Positions 1 through 6,417 of a DNA stretch of 10,935 bases are shown one piece after another. The position numbers and the translations under genes are program-made. Positions within the stretch are counted from its first letter, which is position 1, and each line of letters begins with the position of its first letter. The notes under the pieces were generated by a model. It ran no database searches. It was not told where the DNA came from and saw only the letters and a program-made list of their open reading frames with translations. Source of the DNA: JAHEJB01 sp037969195. GTDB lineage: Bacteria > Bacteroidota > Rhodothermia > Rhodothermales > Rubricoccaceae. The stretch spans positions 1 to 10,935 of the forward strand of contig JBBKWZ010000284.1 in assembly GCA_037969195.1 (NCBI GenBank), read 5' to 3'.

Positions 1-19
1 TAGGGAGCGCGCTTGCCAT
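1..19 (-). CDS. Possible start of the next gene of the leftward unit (partial)
   Basis: An ATG on the minus strand at 19-17 lies 10 bases after the stop codon of the UDP-glucose dehydrogenase gene. A GAGG partly overlapping that stop codon stands 8 bases before the ATG and could serve as a ribosome site. Only about six codons (reading M-A-S-A-L-P) fall inside the window, so nothing can be said about the product. A tightly linked next gene would be normal in such an operon, but the evidence is thin. Confidence 0.3.
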
Positions 20-29
20 CCGGAAAGCC

Positions 30-1433
30 TCACGCTTCGGCAAGGCCATCCATTTTTTCGTGGACTACGACAGGAGCCATGAGTGCACGCCCAATACTAT
101 GGTACTCAAAACCATTCTCTGCCATTTGGCGCGGCTCGAAGACATTGCGGCCATCGAAAACGATAGGTTGCTTGAGAGCCCGCCTTACACGCGTTAGATC
201 GGGCCGCCGAAATTCCGGCCATTCCGTGGCGACGACGAGGGCGTCTGCATTCTCCACGGCGCTATAAACACTGTCCGCGAATATCAGGTTGCCGTCTCCC
301 ATCCGTCCTTCACCAAGTTCGATGCGCGTCGTACCAATTGCCTCCGGGTCGAACGCAACCACATCAGCACCTAGGGCTGTTAGATCCTTAATCATGTAGT
401 GCGCTGGGGCTTCTCTAACGTCGTCCGTATTGGGTTTGAATGCTAGACCCCACATCGCAATGCGGCGTCCGTCCAGGCGGCCATTCTCATCTGCCAGGGC
501 ATTGACGATGCGTGGGATGAGTGCGCGGCGTTGCCTTTCATTTACGTTGAGAACGGCGCTGAGGATTTCGAAATCGTACGTGTATTCATTGGCTGTGCGA
601 TGAAGAGCTTGTACATCCTTCGGGAAGCACGACCCTCCGAATCCGATACCGGCAAAGAGAAATTTGGAGCCAATCCTACTGTCGGTTCCGATTCCGCGAC
701 GGACGTTATCCACGTCGGCGCCAACTCGCTCACAGAGGTTGGCGATTTCGTTCATGAACGTGATCTTTGTAGCAAGCAAGGCATTTGCGGCATACTTCGT
801 CATTTCGGCGCTCTCCTCATCCATTACAATAATGGGATTGCCCGAACGAACGAACGGCTCGTAGAGGTCTGTCATAATCTCGCCGGCACGTGCCGATGAC
901 GTTCCTACCACCACGCGCTCGGGTTTCATGAAGTCGTCAACGGCAACACCTTCTCGGAGAAATTCCGGATTGGAAACAACATCAAAATGGACGCCTTCTT
1001 TCACGCCTGTTGCTTCAAGAACGGCTGTCACACGCTTCGCCGTTCCGACAGGGACTGTGCTCTTGTCAACAATTACGCGGTACCCCCAGTCGGGATGACC
1101 GGCGAGAAGCCTGCCAATCTGTTCTGCCACGCCTAAGACGTACGAAAGGTCGGCACTTCCGTCCTGCCCAGGCGGGGTGGGGAGCGCAAGGAACACGACC
1201 TCTGCCGCTTCGACGGCCTCGGCAAGATTCGTCGTGAACTCAAGGCGATTCTCCCGCATTCCGCGATCGAAGAAAACCTCAAGTCCGGGCTCGAAGATGG
1301 TGACTTCACCTCCACTGAGCTTTTCCACTTTGGCTTCGTCAATGTCTACACAAATGACGTTGTTGCCCATCTCGGCAAAACAAGTGCCCGTTACTAGACC
1401 AACGTATCCGGTACCTACAACTGCGATGTTCAT
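30..1433 (-). CDS. ugd: UDP-glucose 6-dehydrogenase
   Basis: The product (467 aa) oxidises UDP-glucose to UDP-glucuronate in the cytoplasm with two NAD+, giving an acidic sugar donor for exopolysaccharide or capsule. Seen directly: an N-terminal Rossmann site GTGYVG at 7-12, the NPEFLREG segment at 155-162 with its catalytic glutamate, the lysine of MTKYAANA near 213, the active-site cysteine C269 in GFGGSCFPKD, and the C-terminal domain motif AFKPNTDDVREAP at 331-343. All key residues are present and the length is close to the family norm, so the enzyme should be active. The ATG at 1433 is placed exactly at the Rossmann strand, although no Shine-Dalgarno is visible before it. It follows the Wzz-like gene by 87 bases on the same strand and is probably co-transcribed with it. 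A related nucleotide-sugar dehydrogenase acting on UDP-ManNAc or UDP-GlcNAc is less likely, given the strong UGDH-type motifs. Confidence 0.95.
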   Translation of the reverse strand: MNIAVVGTGYVGLVTGTCFAEMGNNVICVDIDEAKVEKLSGGEVTIFEPGLEVFFDRGMRENRLEFTTNLAEAVEAAEVVFLALPTPPGQDGSADLSYVLGVAEQIGRLLAGHPDWGYRVIVDKSTVPVGTAKRVTAVLEATGVKEGVHFDVVSNPEFLREGVAVDDFMKPERVVVGTSSARAGEIMTDLYEPFVRSGNPIIVMDEESAEMTKYAANALLATKITFMNEIANLCERVGADVDNVRRGIGTDSRIGSKFLFAGIGFGGSCFPKDVQALHRTANEYTYDFEILSAVLNVNERQRRALIPRIVNALADENGRLDGRRIAMWGLAFKPNTDDVREAPAHYMIKDLTALGADVVAFDPEAIGTTRIELGEGRMGDGNLIFADSVYSAVENADALVVATEWPEFRRPDLTRVRRALKQPIVFDGRNVFEPRQMAENGFEYHSIGRALMAPVVVHEKMDGLAEA

Positions 1434-1493
1434 TTGTGCGTCTGATAATTGGGGGACAGCAATTTGCGCAGGATACGCGAATACCAGACCAAA

Positions 1494-1511
1494 GATGGGT
1501 TCGCCCCCATC
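1494..1511 (-). terminator. Weak hairpin between the wzz-like gene and ugd
   Basis: Nine bases after the stop of the Wzz-like gene the minus strand can form a 6-bp stem, GATGGG with CCCATC, around a 6-base loop, followed by only three T. This is too weak for a firm terminator call. It could act as an attenuator or a processing site inside the operon, or be chance. Confidence 0.2.
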
Positions 1512-1520
1512 AAAGAACCG

Positions 1521-2744
1521 TTAAGGTTTCATCGCCGACCGATCATCTCCACCTTCATCGCTGGAAGTGTGATCGCTTGCCGGGGGTTTGCTCTTCCGTA
1601 GCCATTTCGGACGGAGGACAGATCGTATCGCCTGGCTCTTTCGTTGACCAGTCTCTGTGTCTGCTTCTACGGAAAATCCTTCGATGGCAAACGCAGCCAT
1701 GAGACCAAATGCCAATCCAAACAGCCCACCAATCAATATGATCACCTTTCGCCGTGGACGCTCGGGCTCAAGCGGCACTACAGGTCGATCCAATACAGTG
1801 ATGACCGGGCTCGCACGCTGAACCTCGATTTCGGCCTGTTTTAATTCATTCTGGTATTGGCTGAAGACTTCGGTGGCGAAATTCACCTCCTGTCGAAGCC
1901 GGTCGCGTTCGGCAAGAAGCGGCGGAGATGTGAGGCCTCGGTTGCGGTCATCGTAGCGGGCCAGCATGGCACGGGCGCTCCGAAGCTCGCTATTTGCTTC
2001 CTCGGTACGCTCCAGAATGAATTCATAGTCCTCACGAGCTTTCTGAGTAAGGAGGGTTTGAACGCGATGTCTCAGTTCCTCAACGAGTCGGCCTGCGAGT
2101 GAAGCGGCAAGGACGGGGTCCTGTGCCGTCACAGAAACGGTCATAAGCCCGGTCTCTGCTTCCGCGTCTACGCCAATCATCTCGCTCATAGTCTCCATCG
2201 CCTTTTGCTGCACATCGGTATACGCCACCGACAGAGTATCTACCAGTGCATCACGTGCACTCACGCCGGTCGCGTCATCCGGCCTGAACATTTCCCGAAG
2301 GCGCCTGCCGATCGTAGACGGCTTCGCATTTCGAGCATACTCCAGAAATGTAATTCGACCTCCCGTAGATAAGGGGAACGAAGCCTCAAGCAGACTCGCA
2401 CGTACCTCGTGACTCCTCAACACATTCGGGTAGGCCTCAATCGTCAATCCCGATTGCGATTCGCCAAGATTGAGTCCCAATCCTCGAAGCGCAGCAAGCG
2501 ATCCGCTTTGCGCCTCCTGCTGGGTCTCTCGCATTAGAACGGCCGACGATGTGAATTCATCCGGCGTAACGAGGGCTACCACGACAGCGAGCCCAATTCC
2601 GACGAGTGTGGCAATCACAATCAACCAACGACGACGGGCCAGCACATACAACCCATCCAAAATGGATAGTTCTTTCGTCACAACCCCACCCTCTATTTGC
2701 GCTGGCCGCTGAATAGGAGTGTCGTACGTGAATTGATCCGGCAC
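1521..2744 (-). CDS. Wzz-type chain-length determinant / polysaccharide co-polymerase
   Basis: An inner-membrane protein of 407 aa with the classic co-polymerase layout: a short cytoplasmic N-terminus, a first membrane helix at about 40-60 right after ARRRW, a large periplasmic domain with a predicted coiled coil at about 233-312, a proline-rich stretch (VVPLEPERPRRK, 322-333), a second membrane helix at about 334-355 and a polar 50-residue cytoplasmic tail. Such proteins set glycan chain length or couple synthesis to the outer-membrane exporter. There is no Walker motif or tyrosine cluster, so no fused BY-kinase; any kinase would be encoded elsewhere. The start is a GTG at 2744, supported by AGGAG nine bases upstream. 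The gene begins 12 bases after the SLBB exporter gene ends, which fits translational coupling and a working partnership between the two proteins. Confidence 0.88.
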   Translation of the reverse strand: MPDQFTYDTPIQRPAQIEGGVVTKELSILDGLYVLARRRWLIVIATLVGIGLAVVVALVTPDEFTSSAVLMRETQQEAQSGSLAALRGLGLNLGESQSGLTIEAYPNVLRSHEVRASLLEASFPLSTGGRITFLEYARNAKPSTIGRRLREMFRPDDATGVSARDALVDTLSVAYTDVQQKAMETMSEMIGVDAEAETGLMTVSVTAQDPVLAASLAGRLVEELRHRVQTLLTQKAREDYEFILERTEEANSELRSARAMLARYDDRNRGLTSPPLLAERDRLRQEVNFATEVFSQYQNELKQAEIEVQRASPVITVLDRPVVPLEPERPRRKVIILIGGLFGLAFGLMAAFAIEGFSVEADTETGQRKSQAIRSVLRPKWLRKSKPPASDHTSSDEGGDDRSAMKP

Positions 2745-2753
2745 GGATGAACG

Positions 2754-2758
2754 CTCCT
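2754..2758 (-). promoter_or_regulatory. Shine-Dalgarno for the wzz-like GTG start
   Basis: The minus strand reads AGGAG here, nine bases before the GTG at 2744, and its first two bases fall in the TAG stop codon (2759-2757) of the SLBB gene. This settles the non-ATG start and suggests coupled translation. It stands out because most other starts in the window have no comparable site. Confidence 0.7.
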
Positions 2759-5582
2759 AATTTCTAAACGCCAGAATGATCGGAATGATCACAGTCACCG
2801 CGCTAGCAGCGATGGCGAGGGTATCGCGGAGGACATTTCCTACGTTGGCAGCATCTGCAGGTCTCTCTTCTTTCGCTGATACATAAATGACACCGCCATC
2901 ATCGACAATCGGGTTCTGCGAAAACAGCCCGCGGCGCAACTTGAATACAGCACCTGAGGCCTGGGTCACAAACACGTTCTCGGCGTTATCGTTTATACCT
3001 CCCGCACGGTCGAGGTAGTAGGAGACGCGCCGTCCGGCGGCGTATTGGATAAGGCCGTCATTAGGCACGGCGCCACGAACTTCCACCGTGTTCGGACGAA
3101 TAGGGATGGTCACTTGATCGCCAGGAAGTAGCGGCACGTCTGCTCGTGTCTCACCACCTAGCGACCGATCAATCTCTACGATCAACTGGCGCTCTCCCCT
3201 TATCAATTGGCCCCCGCGTGCATAAGCCCGCGGCGTCAGACCACCAGCACGGGCAATGACCTCGCTGAGGCGTTCGTTTTCGCGCAACAATGTATAGGTT
3301 CCTGGGAAGCGTACTTCACCTCGAACGGAAACTGTTTGCTGAGGGCGGAAATCCGGGTCAAGACGCACATAGATGCGATCTCTGTGATTGAGTTCGAACG
3401 TATGCTCCGTCAAAACGCGGGCACCTCCGGGCAAGCGGGAAGCAACTACGGGAGCGCCTGGCGCCAGCGGCACGGAAACGGTTTGGGCACGCAGTTCCAC
3501 ATCTCCCGTCGTGTCCATGCGCGTGACCTCAACCATGTCCGTGTACGCACCTTCGACGACGCCTCCCGCCTGAAGAATCACATCCTGCACCGACATGTTT
3601 TCGCCAAGTGGATAACGGCCGGGATCCTTCACAGCACCACTAATTTCAACGTATTGCTCTCGGATGACCTCCACTTCAGCCGGGTAAATACGAACTTGAT
3701 CGAATGGTTCAAGCAACATCGAGCCTTCACCAGCGCCCGCTAGTACTTGCTCAAGGTCGAACGCGATAAGCTCCGGATTGCCGTCGTCCAGGCGCCGGTA
3801 GAGATCGGCACGGGGAAGGAAGACATCTGAGCGGAACTCCGGATCGAGCAGACCACCACCGACGAAGAGCAGATCGTAGAGTGTCATCCCGTCAAACAAC
3901 GCGTACTCGCCGGGGTTCAGAACCTGACCCTCGATACGTACAACCCGCTCGCGTTCGAACTGGCGCTCGGAGTAGACATACAGGCTGTCTCCGGCACTCA
4001 GAGGCAAGTTTTGTGTCGGATCGTCGGCAAGGACGCGGGAAAGATCGAGAGCCACGATCTCACGGCGCAAATTCGGGCGATTTCTTACAAGGTTGGCGCG
4101 CTGCCGGTACGCATCGTCGGTCAAACCATCAGCCCGATCCAGTAGATCGCTTACCGTGCGTAGTTCGTCGCCCAACTCGAAACGGCCAGGCTGGAATACG
4201 GCGCCGTCTACAATAACCGCGTTTAGGCGACCCCGACGGGAAGATTCGGCAACATCGTCGATAGCGAATATTGTTACTCGGTCACCATCCGCCAGGCTGT
4301 ACTCGGATATGCCGGTGAGCACAGAGCGTAGATCTAGATCGAGCACTTGCCGCGAGATCGTCGGATCGCGCCGCTCTGTAAATGGAATAATGCGCTCTAC
4401 CTGAAAGCGCGCGACATAGGCCTCAGGCAGGAGCCAACCTGCAAAGCGAATGAGGTCTTCGAATCGTTCGTCATCTCGCATTTCGTAGATGCCAGGTCGG
4501 CTAACTGACCCATCCACGTAGGCGGTTTTTCCCCGAACCGGCACGAGAATACGGTCGCCGGATTGGAGGTTGAGTGGTTCGGGCTCGCGCCCCTCCAGCA
4601 GGTAATCGTAGGCATCAATATTGGCGATGATCCTACCACCTCGACTTACCTGAATCGAGCGAAGGCTGCCTCGTGTTGTTGGTCCGCCAACTTGATAGAG
4701 CAAATTAAAAACTCCGCCGCCTGCGCCAAGGGTATACGCTCCAGGCCGCTCAACCTCGCCTGTGACAAAGACACGAACCGGACGAAGCCGCGTTATAGAA
4801 ACATCTACAAAAACAGTTTGCGGCCGTGTTATGATGCCGGCATAACGGCTGGAAAGAAACCGCTCGAAACGCCGTTGCAGATCGCCCAACGTCGTCCCTG
4901 CAACCGTCAACAAGCCCACACCAGGGACGTTGACCCGCCCTCCCCTATCAACAGCGAGTTCGTAGCTGAATTCGGCGGCCCCATACACGGCCAGCCGAAT
5001 GTTGTCGCCGCCACCAACAACGTAAGCGTCATCAGCCGGCTGCATATCTGAAGGTTGCTCAAGCCCTGTTTCGGCAGCATTGCGGAAGGTGCGGTAGCCG
5101 AAGTACTCCAGACCGGAGCTCTCGTCGATGAGATCTGCGTAAGGGTTGCGCTCTTGCCGTCGTTCCTCAATCTTGTCGCGCTTTCTAATCGCCGCGAGGC
5201 TGTCTGAAACGAGCAGGCTATCGTCAGCTGCCACCAGCGAATCGGTCTGCGGCTGAAACGTGTAGATGTTCCGATCAAAAGGGGATGGCTGCGACTCGCG
5301 CTCTTCCAGAAGACGACGTAGCTCGCCAATGGCGTCCTCTGAAAAACCGAGTTCGCGTGCGGTTCGCTCTAGCGCTTGGGGAGAAGACGTATCCACGCCA
5401 TATCGCTCGGCTTCCTGGAGAGCCTCCGCGGCCGTCATACCGCGCCGGTTCAGTTCCGCCTGCACCTCCGGCGACACCTGGGCTTGTGCGACAGAAGTAA
5501 ATCCAACCAGAAGAATCAGCACCAGAGGCGCGATCCAGATCTTTCGTCGTACCGATCGTTCGACCGCTCCGTAATCACGCAT
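2757..5582 (-). CDS. Polysaccharide export protein with seven SLBB repeats (Wza-like)
   Basis: A predicted periplasmic/outer-membrane exporter of 941 aa when started at the ATG at 5582. Residues 1-34 form a signal peptide: charged start, hydrophobic IAPLVLILLVGF, then SVAQA before the cut. There is no lipobox cysteine, unlike E. coli Wza. Next come a helical region (about 36-96), a charged linker (about 97-180), a Poly_export domain opening with VVGGGDNIRLAVYG (188-201), and seven SLBB-like repeats starting near 269, 353, 455, 547, 644, 751 and 832. Each repeat has a G-x-V...PG-x-Y...L...AGG pattern; the last is degenerate. The C-terminus has a hydrophobic helix at about 921-939, matching the membrane helix that ends Wza. 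Wza itself has about 380 residues and far fewer repeats. In-frame upstream starts exist at 5681, 5687 (ATG) and 5744 (TTG), but they would put a long charged leader before the signal peptide. The gene heads the unit with the Wzz-like protein. Confidence 0.9.
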   Translation of the reverse strand: MRDYGAVERSVRRKIWIAPLVLILLVGFTSVAQAQVSPEVQAELNRRGMTAAEALQEAERYGVDTSSPQALERTARELGFSEDAIGELRRLLEERESQPSPFDRNIYTFQPQTDSLVAADDSLLVSDSLAAIRKRDKIEERRQERNPYADLIDESSGLEYFGYRTFRNAAETGLEQPSDMQPADDAYVVGGGDNIRLAVYGAAEFSYELAVDRGGRVNVPGVGLLTVAGTTLGDLQRRFERFLSSRYAGIITRPQTVFVDVSITRLRPVRVFVTGEVERPGAYTLGAGGGVFNLLYQVGGPTTRGSLRSIQVSRGGRIIANIDAYDYLLEGREPEPLNLQSGDRILVPVRGKTAYVDGSVSRPGIYEMRDDERFEDLIRFAGWLLPEAYVARFQVERIIPFTERRDPTISRQVLDLDLRSVLTGISEYSLADGDRVTIFAIDDVAESSRRGRLNAVIVDGAVFQPGRFELGDELRTVSDLLDRADGLTDDAYRQRANLVRNRPNLRREIVALDLSRVLADDPTQNLPLSAGDSLYVYSERQFERERVVRIEGQVLNPGEYALFDGMTLYDLLFVGGGLLDPEFRSDVFLPRADLYRRLDDGNPELIAFDLEQVLAGAGEGSMLLEPFDQVRIYPAEVEVIREQYVEISGAVKDPGRYPLGENMSVQDVILQAGGVVEGAYTDMVEVTRMDTTGDVELRAQTVSVPLAPGAPVVASRLPGGARVLTEHTFELNHRDRIYVRLDPDFRPQQTVSVRGEVRFPGTYTLLRENERLSEVIARAGGLTPRAYARGGQLIRGERQLIVEIDRSLGGETRADVPLLPGDQVTIPIRPNTVEVRGAVPNDGLIQYAAGRRVSYYLDRAGGINDNAENVFVTQASGAVFKLRRGLFSQNPIVDDGGVIYVSAKEERPADAANVGNVLRDTLAIAASAVTVIIPIILAFRN

Positions 5583-5629
5583 AGAAACGCCGTGGGATGG
5601 CGTGAGGCCTTTATTCCGCTGAAAGCGTT

Positions 5630-5660
5630 GGAAACTAGGCCTGCGTTTCTGCCCAAGCAA
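5630..5660 (-). promoter_or_regulatory. Weak Bacteroidota-like promoter candidate for the leftward unit
   Basis: On the minus strand a TTG (5660-5658) is followed after 20 bases by TAGTTTCC (5637-5630), a 6-of-8 match to the TAnnTTTG element known from Bacteroidota housekeeping promoters. It would place the transcript start about 40 bases before the ATG at 5582. The match is weak and was found by eye. Confidence 0.2.
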
Positions 5661-5696
5661 CCCTTTGAAGGGCTTCACCATGCGCATTGCCCCGTA

Positions 5697-5727
5697 TTGG
5701 AGGCCCGTTGGAGGAAGAGTATTTTCG
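5697..5727 (+). promoter_or_regulatory. Weak Bacteroidota-like promoter candidate for the rightward pair
   Basis: TTG at 5697-5699 is followed after 20 bases by TATTTTCG (5720-5727), matching TAnnTTTG at 7 of 8 positions. Transcription would begin about 55 bases before the GTG at 5789, which would rule out the TTG start at 5687. Matching by eye in a short region can give chance hits. Confidence 0.25.
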
Positions 5728-5788
5728 CAGACAACGATGGTCAATCACGGATTTTTCGGCCACGGCAAATAAACTACAGCGGATTTAC

Positions 5789-6319
5789 GTGCACGAATCG
5801 CCGGCTCTGTCCTTTCGTCTCGCCTTCCTTTGCCTGGGATATATGCTGGCGCTGGTTCCCACAAGTAGCGCCCAGCTGTCCGCAAGTGCTGGCGTGGCAT
5901 ATCACGATCTGGAAGAAATAAGCCGATGGGGCATAAATGGCGCGGTTTACTTCCCGCTGGCTGGCCACTCTATCGACCTCGTCCCCAACTTCGAGTATTA
6001 CTACGCTGGATGGAACGTTGGAGGGGATGGGCTTGCCAGTGACACGAGCAGCGTCTATGCATTCTCGGTCGACGTGCATGCCAATCTGCCTGCGCTGGCC
6101 GACCGAGCTAGAGCGTATATCGGGAGCGGCATCACGTACGTGGGCAACGGCACCGATAGTGCTTTTGGACTCAACTTGACGTCGGGCCTTCTCGTCCGCG
6201 TGGTCGGATGGAAGGTTTTCCCGTTCGGGGAGGTCACCTACCGCGTCCTCCCTGAATTCGCCAGCACGCCTACGCTGGACACCTATTTTTTTAACGGTGG
6301 CCTTCGAATCGTGTTGTAA
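5789..6319 (+). CDS. Small predicted outer-membrane beta-barrel protein
   Basis: A protein of 176 aa when started at the GTG at 5789. Residues 1-28 make a good signal peptide (FRLAFLCLGYMLALVP, then TSSAQ). The mature part is a run of short alternating amphipathic strands with aromatic girdle residues (for example VPNFEYYYAGW at 65-75, GEVTYRVL at 147-154) and ends in a hydrophobic strand, YFFNGGLRIVL, as outer-membrane barrels do. The size fits about eight strands. No family can be named with confidence and there is no OmpA peptidoglycan domain. The frame is open upstream to a TTG at 5687, but that would add a long polar leader before the signal peptide. It is transcribed together with the GT4 gene 98 bases downstream and opposite to the exporter gene. 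A structural or accessory role in the envelope is inferred from context only. Confidence 0.65.
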   Translation: MHESPALSFRLAFLCLGYMLALVPTSSAQLSASAGVAYHDLEEISRWGINGAVYFPLAGHSIDLVPNFEYYYAGWNVGGDGLASDTSSVYAFSVDVHANLPALADRARAYIGSGITYVGNGTDSAFGLNLTSGLLVRVVGWKVFPFGEVTYRVLPEFASTPTLDTYFFNGGLRIVL

Positions 6320-6407
6320 GCAATCTGTGCCGATTTGAAGTTTTCAGATACCGCACGGTTCGGGCCTCCACTGCCGCGTATCCTCCCCGATCAGGCTCCT
6401 CCTGGGT

Positions 6408-6411
6408 AGGT
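6408..6411 (+). promoter_or_regulatory. Probable ribosome site of the GT4 gene
   Basis: AGGT preceded by GGT lies 6 bases before the ATG at 6418. A nearby ATG at 6414 is in another frame, so this spacing favours the 6418 start. The remaining 98-bp gap after the beta-barrel gene shows no convincing terminator, which fits a two-gene transcript. Confidence 0.45.
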
Positions 6412-6417
6412 CCATGT

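Larger units (their letters stand above)
5583..5788. promoter_or_regulatory. Divergent intergenic region between the exporter and beta-barrel genes
   Basis: This 206-bp stretch lies between the preferred starts of two divergent genes and should hold promoters for both. It contains an inverted repeat CCCTT-TG-AAGGG at 5661-5672 and two weak promoter candidates listed separately. Reading frames run through parts of it from both sides through TTG or upstream ATG starts, so its true length depends on which starts are used. Confidence 0.5.

Noticed and set aside
531..899. Open frame of 122 codons on the plus strand
   Set aside because: It lies wholly inside the UDP-glucose dehydrogenase gene on the other strand, whose motifs are intact; the translation shows no domain.
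3207..3743. Open frame of 178 codons on the plus strand
   Set aside because: It is antisense to the SLBB repeats of the exporter; the product has no recognisable motif or signal peptide.
4563..5051. Open frame of 162 codons on the plus strand
   Set aside because: It is antisense to the Poly_export domain and first repeats, with the biased composition of a shadow frame.
6320..6417. Terminator between the barrel and GT4 genes
   Set aside because: No stable inverted repeat followed by a T run could be found; the two genes are more likely on one transcript.
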